Source: Grammothele lineata (Eukaryota > Basidiomycota > Agaricomycetes > Polyporales > Polyporaceae). From it: 64,000 nt of DNA. This document shows, piece by piece, positions 12,325 through 25,219 of the stretch (positions within the stretch are counted from its first letter, which is position 1; every line of letters begins with the position of its first letter). A model generated the notes under the pieces. The model had not been told where the DNA came from, ran no database searches, and was given only the letters and a program-made list of their open reading frames with translations. The DNA lies in NCBI GenBank assembly GCA_002150815.3, contig NDFF03000007.1, forward strand, positions 434,001 to 498,000, written 5' to 3'. Made by a program: the position numbers and the translations under genes.

Positions 12325-15300
12325 ATGATATCCACTCATTCATGGACACTCTTCTTTTTGGGTTTCCACTTTTCCTGCGTTCTCGCGGCAAGTTCTTCCA
12401 CTCCTGCTAGTATCCCCCTAGCTATCCGGTCTCCATACCTCAATACCTGGATCGTGGCTACCAATGGTTCAGGTCCTATATCAAACGCATGGCCGACATT
12501 CTGGACAAACTCGGTGCGTACATTCGTTTGCGTTTATTCCCACACCCAAACCAAGACCATATGTAGGGGGCGGACGTTGGATGGAGAGGCAAGATTAGGA
12601 TCGATGGGACGATGTTCAGTTGGATGGGTCACGACAACGATTCACCCACAGCGAATATCACCGGTCTTCAACTCACACCCACCCGGACTATCTACACCAT
12701 GCAAGTCGGGCCGATGAGCTTGAACGTCACCTTTCTGTCTCCAATAGAGGTGCGTAATGTTATCCAAGATGCCTAGTCTTGAGTCGGGCGCTGATATGTG
12801 GCCATGGACAGCCTTCGGACTGGACGAAGCAGTCGCTTCCGTTCTCCTATGTGGCCGTCGAAGGTTCTTCGCTCGACGGAGCAAGCCACTCCGTGCAACT
12901 GTACTCCGATGTGACGACCGTTCGTGAGTTACATTTCGACCAAAGAACCATTCCACAAGGCGATGCTCATCCGAGATGCCGTGCGTAGAATGGGTTACCG
13001 GCAACTGGACAGGGTCGACGTTTACTTGGTCGCAGAAATCCACAGGAAAAAGCATCTATCTCCAAGTTCAACAGAATGACCCCCCATCATTTAGTGAGCA
13101 AGCAGCCGGACCTGGGCGAATAGCAGATGGCACTGCGTATTATGCCATGTCCGCAGTACGTTCATATTCTCTTTCCCCTTCGCGCGCCGCCGCAGGCCTG
13201 ATGACGTCTGCCCGCGAAGCTTCCCGGTGTGACCTGGCAGATAGGCGACTTCGTCCCTACACATATTCAGTTCAAAAACAACAGCGCACTGACCAACACG
13301 GCGGCGAGCGATACTGGTGGACTCACTATGTGCGTCCCGCGTCTTCTTCAGGATGGTGCCATTCCGATGATTAATGTGGTGTTTACAGAGATAATCTTGT
13401 GTCTGGCTTCTCCATCGACCTCGGCGAGATCACGTCCACGTCGGCGCCGGTATCATGGGCCGTCGGATACGTCCGCAATCCGTCCATTCTGTACACAGAT
13501 GCCTCTGGCAGCCAAGAGAAACGTGCACCATATTATGTCTCGAGCTACTCCAGCATTGACGAGGCTGTGAGTGTCTCTCGTCCATCGGCATCCCATCTTC
13601 CCTATGCGGTCACTCTGATGCAACAATCCGCAATGACAGATCGACGCCTTCACAGCTGATTATCCCGCCGCTCTCAGCCGCGCCGAGGCGCTCGATGACC
13701 AAATCCTGAACGCGGCGAATCAGATCTCCTCGGATTACGCGGACCTCGTCTCACTCGTTACGCGCGCTGCGTTTGGCTCACTCGATATCACCGTTCCGAG
13801 CGACTCGCAAAACACAACGGATGTCAAGGTCTTCGTGAAGGATATCGGTTCCTCAGGGTACGTTTCCCAGCCACGTTATCGAACCTGCGCGTGGCCGCTG
13901 ACAGAGCTTCTGGGCGTATTGGTACAGGCGCGTGAATCCTGTAGAGCAACTGTACGCCGCCTTTCCAACATTCCTCTACCTGAATGCATCGCTCGGGGGA
14001 GCTATACTCGCGCCACTGCTGGAGGCGCAAGATGGCGTGTCTGGTCTGTCGTATGCGGAGCAGGATCTAGGTAATTCTACCTCTTCTTTGAGTTATGATT
14101 CCACGTAGTCATGGGACGCTAAATTCGCGCACGTGTTTGCAGGCCAGAACTACCCCCAGGCTGCCGGATCCGCAGGACCACATCCCGAAGGTGTCGAGCG
14201 TGAGTACGTGCGTAGTAGCAGTAACATCTCCACTGACGTTCATCGCCAACAGAGTCCGGAAACATGCTTATCATGCTCTACGCACACGCGCGGTTCTCCG
14301 GCGATGGGACCCTTCTGGTCCAACACGTGAGTTTCATATACTGCACTTGCGTTTTCGAACCATCTCATCGCCGGTTTTCCCTCGATATCACAGTACAATT
14401 TGACCAAGAAATGGGCGGACTATCTAGTCCAGAATGCGCTCATGCCCCAGGACCAGTACGTACTTTTGTGCAGCCCGGAATACTTCGTTCAAAAAGCTAA
14501 TTCCTGCGGCATTCTCTATCAGAACCTCCGCAGATGGAGAGAGTACTGCGAACATGACAAATCTTGCGTTCAAGGGGATTGTAGGTGTGAAGGCGATGGC
14601 AGAGATCAGCCGCGCGGTCGGTGAAACTTCGGACGCGCAAACATATGACGTACGTCGCTCAACGAGTTCATTTCGTGGTGCAGGAGACTAATGAGTCGCA
14701 ATCATCCACACTCCCTTTTAGTCGCACGCATCAGCCATGTCTGGCGTGTGGATGTCTCTTGCGTCGTCCACCTCATCGACCGAACAGCACCTGCTTGGCA
14801 CGTATGGCAACCAGGCGTCGTGGGCGCTGATGTACAACCTGTATGCCGACAAGCTTCTGGGGACGGGCATTATTTCTCAATCAGTAAGTCGAAAATTATC
14901 AATGCTGGTTTTTACCGCCTCACGCATTGTTGACGATTGGAGCGCAGGTGTTAGACGAACAGACCGCATTCTACAAGAACCTCCTACAATCTGGTGAGTC
15001 CGCTTCCTCCGTCTAAGTCGTTTGAAGGAATAGTAATTATCTCCTTCTCTTAAGGGACTACCTCCATAACTTCATTGCCTTTCGGACTTCCCATCGATAG
15101 TAGCTCAGGTGATGCTACCAGCATGCGTACGTACAATCTTCTTCTCCATGTTGTACCTGCACGACCCGTACTCAACCGAGACGTACAGCATGGTTATTGT
15201 TCACGGCAGCGACGATGACTGATACCGGAGTTCAGAACCAGCTCATCCAAAACGCACGGGCGCGCGCCGCGCTCGACACCGTTTTGGGTGCGATGCCTGC

Positions 15301-16292
15301 GCGATACGACGGCGCATCTGGCGCGCTCGCTGCAAACTCGGGTTCTGCTGGGTGCGTTTTAGTAACCCCTCTTTCTCCACAATAACATGCGCACGCAGTC
15401 TGACGCGCACATATTCCATAGACCTACTCTCGGTGCAGTGTTTGCCCCCCTCGCGCTGACGTGAGTTTCTCATCTTCAGCTTCTATGTTGACACTGCGCT
15501 CACGCCCTGTCTCTTTCGCTTGCTAGGATTACGAACAAGACTATTCTCGGTTCTCCTAGTAGCCAAACCGGGGGCGCGGGGAGCTCGTCAGACCAGAAGG
15601 GTGGCGAAAATGGCGGTGGTAACAGCGGCGACTCCAACAAGCTTAACATCGCCGCCATCGCTGGCGGCGTTGTTGGCGGCGTAGTGATCGTCGCGATAGC
15701 CACTGGCGGTTTCTTCCTATTGCGCAAGCTACGGCGCTCGGCGAGCAACAACCGTACTGCTGCTGCGATGTCGGACCATGCACCCACGGCCGCGTCGTAC
15801 AGCGGAGGGGCGATCGCAAGCAACCCCAGTACCGCGGGCGTAGTGAGCCCGTTCTCGGACCCGTACTCAACATCAACTCCCAGAAGAGCATCCCCCGTCA
15901 CGTCAACCGGGTACGTTGCCGCCGAAACAGAGGCTGGTGTTCGGGGAGAGACCACTGTTGCGTTTGCTGTATCATCTATGGACCCGGCCGCGACATCCAG
16001 CGCGTCACCTACTCTCGTTCCTGGCTCGCCGACTCGCCGTCGTGCTCCGCCACCACCACCGCCTCGGGGCGCGCGGATGACGAAGAGGCAGGAGGCGCTG
16101 ATGAACGCGGCCCCTGGACAGAGGTATCCAGTGGTCCGTGGTAGGGAGGAGGACGTCTTCTCCGAGGCGAGCATGGACACGGGTTCCGTCTCTGGCTACA
16201 CCGACTTGCGGGAGGAGATGGACAACTTGAGGGAGGAGATGCGAGCGTTGCACGCAGCGCGGTTTGTTCCCCCACCGGAGTACGAGTCGTAG
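12325..16292 (+). CDS. Glutaminase A family protein, membrane-anchored, copy 2 (GtaA2)
   Basis: This is the tandem paralogue of GtaA1, with the same order of about 18 exons and the same family blocks. A signal peptide starts at the ATG at 12325 and the mature region begins STPASIPLAIRSPYLNTW. Conserved segments include VKVFVKDIGSSG, RVNPVEQLYAAFPTFLYLN, ESGNMLIMLYAHARFSG, YNLTKKWADYLVQNALM, and VLGAMPARYDG. A Ser/Gly-rich linker leads to one helix (about 15650-15720) that ends in LLRKLRRS. The cytoplasmic tail carries an LREEMDNLREEM heptad-like stretch and ends PPPEYES (PPxY at 16269-16283). It is closer to GtaA3 than to GtaA1 in both the enzyme part and the tail. A decayed copy of its last exon lies at 34.4-35.1 kb. 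Glutaminase activity is inferred from family. Confidence 0.85.
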
Positions 16293-17186
16293 ATTGCCAG
16301 TTCCATGTTGTACGCGCGCTTCTATGGCACTCTTATTCTGCGACATTTCTGTTTGAGCTATGGTTCTCCCCGTCTGCACTCGGGCCACCTGCGTGTGACT
16401 CGAATCCCGCTGCATATTGCAAATTCAGAAGGCGCCTTGTAGGAGGTTGTCGTACACGCCTCAAGCTTGTAAATTCAGTTGTGTTCATCGGCTACTCCGA
16501 GTGAAGGGTCAACCCTATAACTCCATGCCGGAAAAGTGGTCGCAAAGTGGTCGCAAAGTGGTCGCGTCGAGTGACGACTCGTAGTCGGAGCAGGCCACAA
16601 TGACGGGCGCCAAGATGCTGCCCACATTCAGACTCAGCTGCGCCAATCAGCAGCTTCGAACTTGCTCATCGACGCCTCGCTCGGAGTCGCGTATCGTCTT
16701 CGTCTCCTCCTCCGTCACCATATCTACTCCAAGCGCAACGCTCTCCTCACATCCTTACAGGCAATATATCCCTCGGTCATCACATCCTACGTGAATCCCG
16801 CCGCCTAAATATCGCTGAATTTTGACGTAGCAGCTTTGCCGTTGTCCGACGCCGGACTAGCAGTGAAAAATGTCTCGCCCAAATCCCTCGAGCACTGCGT
16901 GGCTGGCATCGGCTATGCTAGTTGTCATCATAGGGTGGTATTATTTCATTGTCTGTTACCCCGCAATCATAGAAACTTGAGGTACTTGAATATCTCGACG
17001 TGGGTGTTCACAATGCAGCTCCTAGCAAGTTGGAGCCCTACCCGTGACCGTGTGATCGATCGCAAACGATAAGAGCGGCGGTAACAAACACCATCCTGCT
17101 CTCTGTCTTTCCCTCATACGCCCTCACCATTCTCTCCAGGTTGGCTCCATATTTGTCAATGGGTCATAGGTTCTTACGTCTGGTCA
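16293..17186. other. Intergenic region downstream of GtaA2
   Basis: No gene was recognised. It contains a short tandem repeat at 16533-16565 and otherwise only short frames. Confidence 0.45.
16533..16565. repeat. 11-bp direct repeat, three copies
   Basis: The unit AAAGTGGTCGC occurs three times head to tail without mismatch, about 240 bp after the GtaA2 stop. Confidence 0.9.
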
Positions 17187-18928
17187 ATGCAGGTGGTGTG
17201 CCAGCGTTCTACGACGACACGGATGGAGTCGGCCCCCGACCATGGCGAGTCCTTGGCCGTCCCTCGGTTACCAGTCGAAGTCTGTTGGTCTATTATCGAC
17301 GCTGTCGGCGTGCAACGAGAAAATTTATATGCATCCGACATCTACCACACTTCGGAAGAAACCAGAATAGGCGCAATAAGAAACACCGATTACTGGCGCC
17401 AGTGCATCCGCACAAATGCGCAATGCGCACTCGTTCACCGTACATGGAGAACTCGTGCGCAGTTCTGGCTCTTCTCTGAAATTGTGATAGACAATGTTGG
17501 CCAACTGCGGAAGCTTTCAGCGACGTTTGACGACGCACCCGCTCTCTCGAAACACGTCAAACGGATAGTCCTCAGGATCCATATCACAAGCAGACATCCG
17601 GAACAAACCCTGCTCTGTCTCTTTCCCACTATCCTTGGGAAGAGGTTGCCATCCCTTACCATCCTACATGTTGATTTTTCGGGGGTTTTCCTTGACGAAA
17701 ACGGGCCACAGGGGCTCTTGACAGCACCGAGCAAGACCAGTCACGGTGACCACATTCCGCCGTATCTAATCGTTCCCCCCCGATTCCCTAAAATCTTCAG
17801 CTCGTGCTTTTCCACAGTAACAACATTAATTCTAAGCACACAATTTCCCAACTTTTCCGATTTCATTCGCTTGCTCTCCTTTGTCCCCAATCTTGAGTCT
17901 CTTCGGTGTCATTACGTTGGATGGTCTTCCCCTGGTCCTCTCCCGGGGGTTGTAACACGCGATCGAATGATACGCCGCTCTGCAAAGGATTTTCTAGGAC
18001 ACCTTCGAGAACTTCATGTATGTAGAGACTCCACTTTGAATGGATGGCACATGTATCTACCCGCTGACAGTATTCTTCTTAAGGCTGGTATCATGGTTGA
18101 GCATTGCCTCCCGAGACTTCTTCTGGCAATTCCACCTAACACGCTCCGTTCCCTTGCTATATGCCTTCCCACCATGACCACCGCTTCCACGCGCGGCTCT
18201 CGAAAACCTCCGTTGGCTATCTGTAGCAAGAACTACGTGAGATGCCCCGATCCGATTACGGGAATGGCCTACGGTACAATCAATTTGGGCAAGTTTCAGA
18301 GGCTGGAAGAAATCGAATTTTGCTGGTGGATAGATAGGACCAACGGAGCTTTTGGAGCCCCCGATGCACATTTGCGAAGCCTGTTGTCATCCTGGTCACC
18401 ACAGCCTGTGCTGGTCCAAGCACGTCGGCTCATCGTAGATATGAGCCCGGGTAATCGTCACAATACATGCTATGTGATGGAGACGTTATCTCGTATGGAA
18501 ACAGAAGCCAATATCTTGGAAGACTACGCGGACACTTCAGGTACGTTCCATGTCAATGCATTTCTGTCTAGAGTCGAGGCGTACTAATACTGGCGTTGGG
18601 TGAAACAGATGGCAAACCTCCTTTGTTTTTAACACTAAAATCGCCACGCTTTCCACCTCTGGACTCGGAGGAACTTACCGTACAACTGATTGGTCGTCTG
18701 CGTAACCTGTACCCGCAATTTTCCTCGAGCGGACGGCTGACGATAGAGATGAATCCTCACCGCCAGCTGAGCTGGGGCACCGCCTGGGCCCACATGATGC
18801 TGCTACATTCTCCCGAATCCGAACGCTGGAGCTCGCGCCGTCCTGGGCCGTATTTTTGTGGGGACTACTATTCGTTTATCGATTGGATACGAGACCCTTC
18901 GCTCAGCGCGCGCTCAACGCCTACGTAG
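17187..18928 (+). CDS. F-box-like basidiomycete protein
   Basis: Two exons (17187-18540 and 18609-18928) join at a 68 bp intron and give 557 residues. The N-terminal segment LPVEVCWSIIDAVG followed by CALVHRTWRTRAQFWLF has the pattern of the degenerate F-box of the large agaricomycete F-box families, which are thought to be substrate adaptors of SCF ubiquitin ligases through Skp1. The rest has leucine-rich spacing (LPSLTILHVDFSG, VPNLESLRCHYVGW, LRELHVCRD) but no clean LRR consensus. An alternative start at 17223 in the same frame would remove 12 residues. There is no signal peptide. The substrate is unknown, and the F-box call rests on pattern only. Confidence 0.65.
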
Positions 18929-19266
18929 TTCTTCTTAAAATGACCTTCGACTGCCTAAACTTCCTTCCTTCGGTTTCTACCTTCCTTTGGGTTTCTATCC
19001 TCCCTTTTAGCACACAGTAGTATCCCCGTCCACGATCATGACTTCTCACCACGTCGCTCGAAGCAACGACAATCCCGCCCCCAAACACATACGAACGCGC
19101 TGTAGCGCAGGAGGCGCCGCCAGGATCTCTATAAACTTTTTGCCAATGTATTAGTATGAACGAAGTGCGATCGTATGTACGGGCCAATGTCCAATCATCC
19201 ATTCACTGCGACCACGCTGAAGACTTGAGAGCGGCCGAGCAGGCACCGCGCCGAGCGCCGGTTCCG
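18929..19266. other. Convergent 3' flanks
   Basis: Only the downstream regions of two convergent genes are seen here, with no gene. Confidence 0.4.
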
Positions 19267-21586
19267 CTACTTCCTGTCGGCCAGCGTTCCGTTCGCACGG
19301 ATATCCACGGAGCGCACCCCGGGGAAGATATCCACCGAGTCGTCGATCGCGCATACTGTCGGCGCGGACGCGTTCCCGGCGGGGAGCTGGGCAGGGCAGA
19401 GAAGATGCGTGAGCGACTGAGTACTAGGAGTGGGCGCAAGGAGAGCTCGGACTGGACTCACTGAGCCGTCCTTGAGGTACGCTTGTATGATGTTCGAGAC
19501 GCACGCGGAGGACTGGTAGATGGACGTGTGCTAGACGGAGAAAGGAACTTGTCAGCATACTTCGGGCATCTTCGGGAGATGGGGTCGTCAGAGCGTACGT
19601 ACCCCGAAGCCGTTCTGCCTGACGAACGCAGCTTGATCTCCGAGGATCTCGGCTGTGTGCTGCGCCTCGAAGAACGGGGTAGCGTTGTCATACTGTGGCA
19701 ACGTGTGAGGAGACACACGAAGGCGATGGGGCAAAGGGAATGCTCACGGAGTTGTCGATGACGAGCACGCGGTTGGCGAAGGTCTTGTTCCATGGACCTT
19801 GGTACCTCTCGACGGCACGGACGGGCCAGTACGAGCAGCGATGCCACGGGATGGGCCAGAACGCCCCGACTGCCGAATATCACATCAGCATCCGTCAGTA
19901 TGCAGAATGATGGAATGGACGACATACAGGTGTGCGAGACGTTACGAGTAACGGAGACGATCTCGTCGAAGATGACGTCCATCGTCACAGAGGGATCCGC
20001 ATCGGCGCTGTCTGCACAGACGACTGCGGGCTCGGTGTAGCTGTTGTTCGAGAACGTGTCGCGTTTGTTGAGTTCTTCGCGCCTCCTGCGACAGGCGCCG
20101 CATAAGTCGTGATACGTGTTGATGGATCATGTAGGAACGAACCTGGCCGTGGAAGAGTTTGACGCCGCGAGGACGGGATCGACAATCTGAGGCAGGAATT
20201 CGTTGCCGTACTGTGCCCACATCTGGGGCTGGTACAACGCGCTGTAGATGGTCGCTACATCATGCGGTAGAATTGCAATCAGTTAGACGTCAACTCAATG
20301 GGATCGAGTAGCAAAGACGTACCGCGCAATCCGAGCAGGTCGTTCGCTTCAGGGTGCGCATGAAGAGCCTATGGCAGAAAGCACCTTTGTCAGGATAGAG
20401 CTGTGTCTATCAAAGTGTGGGACACTGACCTCAATCGCAATGGAGACATAGTCCACAACGTCAGCTCCCGACGCGCCCTCAAATTGGGCTAACTCGCAGC
20501 CATCTGGGCCTGCCATGGCGCAACCGTTCGCGAACGCGCTGTACACGTCTTCTGCTAAGCCGATCTGGTTGCGCCAGAGCTATGCACAAGCGGAGACGAG
20601 GTTAGTATCTTTGCTTCGTGTTGTGATTTGTATTATGACTCTCACCAAGTAGGACTGCTCGGTGGCGATCGTCGTGGCGTCGATTACACCGTCGAGGATG
20701 ACGTGGCCAACTCGTTCCGGGAACACTGAAAGGAGAACATAGGAAATGTAAGACTCGAAAGCAAATCGGTAGGGAACTAGACACGAAACGCACTGTTCAT
20801 GAGCACCATGCCGACGTACGTGCCATAAGACAATCCCCAATAGTTGATCTCGCTTCCCTCCCCAACAATGGCGTCCGCGAGCCCCACGAGGTCCCTCACA
20901 GTCGCCGCGGTGCCCACGTACTGGATCGTGGTTCCGTTCGGGCCCTGCAAACAGCGGTCCGCGAACTCGCGGTACTTCGCGTCCATGACCGGGGCCTGTG
21001 CGTACAGCGCGTCGAGGTCGGTCTGGTTCGTGAAGTCTCCGAGCTGGTTGATGCCCGTGGCCTCGATGGTACCGTTCCAGAAGGAGGCGTACTCTTCGTC
21101 GGAGAGGCAGTAGACGTTGCCTGGGCTGGTACAGGAATTAGCATGAAGTAGGAAAATACGGAAAAGGTACTTCGCACTAGGTATATGGGCCGACACCGCG
21201 AGGGTCCCAGCTGACGAAGTCGTAAGCACCCCCGGTGCGGTTCATGAGCGCTTCGGTGTCAGTGGCCAGGGATTGGAGACCGGACACGCCGGGACCGCCT
21301 ATCGCGGAACGTTCAGCTTCAACCTCGCTCGGATTTGGCGCCAGAGACGTCACTTACCAGGATTGAGGAAAATGGTCCCTTGGCTTTGGGAAGTTGTAGC
21401 GTTTGCCTTCACAACAAGGAGCTGACCGTTCCCCGCCGAGGAGTTGTGGTAGTCGAGAGGTATGTCGAAATACGCGCACGTGAGGTTGGCGTATTGAGGA
21501 CAAGGGAACCACTGTAGTCCTGTAGACTGCGCAACAGCAAGTGCAAGCTGTGCTGCGAGCACTCCAAATAGTGCGTATCTGGCCAT
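19267..21586 (-). CDS. Secreted TAP-like alpha/beta hydrolase (peptidase)
   Basis: This is a second TAP-like serine hydrolase, probably an exopeptidase acting outside the cell. It has about ten exons; the first (to 21586) encodes a clear signal peptide, MARYALFGVLAAQLALAVAQ, and the family start with LPLDY-like IPLDYHN. The oxyanion motif is FLNPGGPGVSG, assembled across the first intron, and FVSWDPRGVG follows. The nucleophile motif is YWGLSYGTYVG, then GHVILDGVIDA. Near the C-terminus VLVIDNSYDNATPF carries the likely acid and VRQNGFGHTSI the likely histidine. The protein ends ANGTLADRK. It shares the fold and C-terminal domain with the gene at 159-2059 but is secreted rather than anchored. 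It is divergent from PEX5. The exact junctions of the middle exons are not all certain. Confidence 0.8.
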
Positions 21587-22263
21587 GGTAAAGCGTTAGT
21601 AAGGAACGTGTGGGTCTAGGGAGGGGAACGAAGAGGGAATGGTGACGGTTCGATTCTTTGCAGGGTAAATGAAAGACATCTACGCGCAAGCTGACTAACT
21701 CACAACGTCACCCTTTAATTAGGATGTTTCGGCAATCGCATGCATAACTAGACTAGCCGCAATGCCGGGGGCTCTCCTTACGCAAGTGAGAGACCGCAGC
21801 CCACGAAGCACCCTGAAGTAATGATTCCCTTGAGGTGTTCTTCTGTTGCGAGACAGCTGGGCGCAATGACGCCGACAAAGGCCTGCGCATCATGTTTTAC
21901 CTCTCCCAAAAAGCATCGCCATGGAAAATCGATATAGTCCGAGCAAAATTTAGAGCAGCTGTGGTAAGAGAGAGCAGGAACGTGAAGTTTGCGTGACCGC
22001 ACCGGTCGTGTAAGTGTGAGGAGTGGTGCAAAGAGGCAATTAGGCGCGCAAGACCTCGCGGGCGCCAGGCACGGCCAGGGCAGATTCACGTGGCATCGAG
22101 GCTCGGGTGCGGGGTGCGGGGGCTGCCGAGCCCCGCTAATCCGGCGGACTTACGCTTTCGCGAACCTCGGCCGGTCTCCTCGTTTCCGCCTCCCTCCTCT
22201 CCTGCTGTCCATCCACCTCTCTCTCTTCTCTACCATCTGCTACAGCTACCATCTGCTACAGCG
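21587..22263. promoter_or_regulatory. Divergent promoter region, TAP-like gene and PEX5
   Basis: The 677 bp between two divergent starts should hold both promoters. The PEX5 side is strongly CT-rich from about 22180. No clear TATA box was seen on either side. Confidence 0.4.
22231..22262. repeat. 16-bp tandem duplication directly before the PEX5 ATG
   Basis: TACCATCTGCTACAGC occurs twice without gap or mismatch (22231-22246 and 22247-22262), ending one base before the start codon. It lies in the expected 5' leader. Confidence 0.9.
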
Positions 22264-25219
22264 ATGTCTCTCCAAGGTCTCATCTCGGGCGCAGAATGTG
22301 CGGTGCCTTTCAACCCGCTGTCTCAGGTGCTCAAGCACACTGAGGGCGATCGGAGCTTGCAGCAGGTATGTCTAGCTCGGTTTGTCAGAGGAGCATCCCA
22401 CTGAACGTCGAGCAGGACAGGATCGCAGGGCCTTCTGGCTCTAGGGTGAACGCATACTCTCTTTTCATATCGATTTTCTTGCTAATCCTTTGTCTATCGC
22501 AGCTCCACCACCTACCAGGCTCCTCCGCCCAAGGCTCCCAGCAAGACCTCGCCATGGCCCGCCAGTTCTTCGACGGCGGTGCGCCCCAGCAGGCCGGCAC
22601 TCCCAACTTCGCCGTCCCCCGCCATATCGCTCCCCCGGACGCCGAGCGGTTCGCATACAGCCCTTCGCCCCCGCAGGCCGCCCCAGATCTCAGCAGAGCG
22701 TGGAACGACATGCAGCGCGCGCACACGCACACGCCGACCACCGCCGATAGAGGCTGGAGCGCCGAGTTCGACGGGGCGGCGGCGCCGCAGATGGTGCGGG
22801 CGGGCACCCCGGGCCAGGCTCAGCAGGGAATGGGGATGCAGTCTAACTGTGAGTGATCTTTCTTGTGAGGAAAGACGAGGGCCGTTTTCTTCGGCCGGTG
22901 GAAGAGCGGCGGGTTTCTTTGTTTCATACGATGTGAGGGAGTTTCCAGTTTCCTCTGCGCTCCCGAGCGGTCAGACGAGGGCATTTATATGGGGTACAAA
23001 GGGTAAGAGAGGGTATAGAGAGCGGCGGAGTACATGCTCTAATGCAACGCGCAAGGACGGTAGTCTTACGTGTACTTCCCGCATGATGGTCGCGTGGGCT
23101 TTCCGGGAGGCAACTGATTTCCTCGTCCCGCACCCAGAGGCAGGAGCGGAATATGCGGTCTTCCTACGGCGTGTCTCCCGCTTCGCTTTCGCACGCCCTC
23201 TCCTTACCCGGGGCTCCTACTGTCTTGACCACACCCCATCCCTTGCCACCTCCTCCTCCACCTCTCGGCTGTTTCTTTCTGCTTCACGATGTGGACCTCC
23301 GTGCGATTACTAAAACGCGTCCGCCTAGTCAACCAGAGCGCATACATGTCCTCGGGCATGTTCAACCGGACCATGCCCCTCGGCATGTCCAGCTTCGCGA
23401 TGGGCAACGGCGTGTCGCAAGCACAGATGGACGTCATGCTGCGGCAGCGGGGAAAGGGGAAAGGGAGGGAGATCGACTTTGACGCGGCGTTCGCGCAGGT
23501 CACGGCTTCCCTCGCAGGGCAGCAGCAGCAGCCTCAGGAGGAGGCGCGGATCACGGAGGTCGTTGAGGATGATGGGGAGATTGGGTGGCTTAAAAGGGGT
23601 CCGGCGGAGACGACGCTGGAGGAGGGGGAAGAGGAGGAGGAGGAGGAAGACGAGGCGGAGGACGAGGAGTCGCAGTTCCAGAGGTGCGTCCTTCTTCTCG
23701 TTCAAACGGGTCTGACCGAATGACTGACTGTATGCGGGCGAACACAGAGTCTGGGAAGAACTGCAAAACTCTGAAATCCCCCCTCCCCAAGAGGAGATGG
23801 CGAAGTGGGAGGCGCAGTTCAACCAGATGATGAGCGCGCAGCGCGAGGACCTCGACTTCGACTACGGGGGAATGATGCGCGAGGCGTACGAAGCGTCCGG
23901 CTACGACGCGGACTTCTCGACGGAGCCCCCGATGCAGTTCGACGAGCAGGGCGTGCCGGTGTTGGAGCCGTACGTCTTTGGTGCGTCGTTCGTCATACCA
24001 CCTCAATTACATAGGTCGTGCTAACTCCCGCTGCAGAGAAAGAGAACAAGTACCTCGACCCGACGCACTCCAAGTCCTCCCTGCAAGAAGCGAAGGACAT
24101 GCTCGCGCGCAACGGCTCGCTCTCCGAAGCCGCGCTGCTCCTCGAGGCCGCGATCCAGCACGGGGACCTCGGCGAGGGCGGGTACGAAGCGTGGATCCTC
24201 CTAGGGGAGACGCGGAGCATGGACGAGCGAGACGACATGGCGATGCCCGCGCTCATGGAGGGTGTGAAGAAGGCCGAGGCGGCTGGTGCTGCTGGGGCAG
24301 GAATGATCGTGCGTATTCTCTACTTCGTCCTATCGTGATAGCGCACCCGTCTCACCCCCTCCCTCCCACTTTCTCGCAGCCCCTCGCGATCTCATTCACG
24401 AACGAATCCCACGAGCGCGGCGCACACGCCCTGCTCCTCCGCTGGCTCGCGGCGCGCTTCCCCTCCGCCTCCATCACCTCCGAAGCGTGGAAATCCCTCG
24501 AGAACTCATCGTGGCACTCGCAAGAACAAGTCACGGAGGCGTTCCTAGGCGTCGCGCGGGGCCAGTACGCGCGCGGGGAGGTCGACCCGGACGTGCAGAC
24601 GGGCCTGGGCGTGCTGTTCTATACGACGGGGGACTATGCGCGCGCGAAGGATTGTTTTGAGGCTGCGTTGGGGATTAGGCCGAAGGTCAGTATGGCTCGA
24701 TTATCCGCGACAAGTATACGACGAGTATTGATTGGCGATCGTAGGACTATACACTCTGGAACCGACTCGGGTCGTCCCTCTCGAACGGGAACAAGCCCGA
24801 AGAGGCCCTCGGCGCGTACCGCGAAGCCCTCTCCCTCCGGCCGACATACACTCGCGCTATCTATAACGTGGGCGTCGCCTGTGAGTTATTCCCGTCTCTC
24901 TATTTCAGCCCGAGGGGGGTTCTTACAGCCTCCGGATGTACGTGTGCGTGTGCAGGCATGAACATTGGGGCGAACCAGGAGGCGATCGAGCACTTCCTCA
25001 GTGCCCTCGCGCTGCAGGAGTCGTCTGGCGGCGGGAAGAGCGACCAGCTGTGGACGACGCTCCGGCGTGCGTTCCAGTCGATGGTGAGTATCTCTCGCGT
25101 GTTGTCGCTTTAGAGACTGGTCGTCTGACATGGGGAGACAGAACTTGCCGGAGATGGCTGAGATGGCCAAGCCTGGGGCGGACCTGGAGGCGTTCCGGGC
25201 GAGGGGCTACGACTTCTAA
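22264..25219 (+). CDS. PEX5: Peroxin 5, PTS1 import receptor
   Basis: PEX5 binds C-terminal SKL-type signals on peroxisomal matrix proteins and cycles between cytosol and peroxisome. The start MSLQGLISGAEC holds the conserved N-terminal cysteine (Cys12) that is mono-ubiquitinated during recycling in known PEX5 proteins. Three WxxxF/Y-like motifs for Pex13/Pex14 binding are visible: WSAEF, WEELQ (weak) and WEAQF. A long acidic run lies at about 23620-23670. The C-terminal TPR domain is clear, for example LGVLFYTTGDYARAKDCFEA, and LSLRPTYTRAIYNVGVA. The protein ends FRARGYDF. About nine exons are present; the first is 22264-22365 and one intron (22849-23328) is unusually long at 480 bp. Confidence 0.93.
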
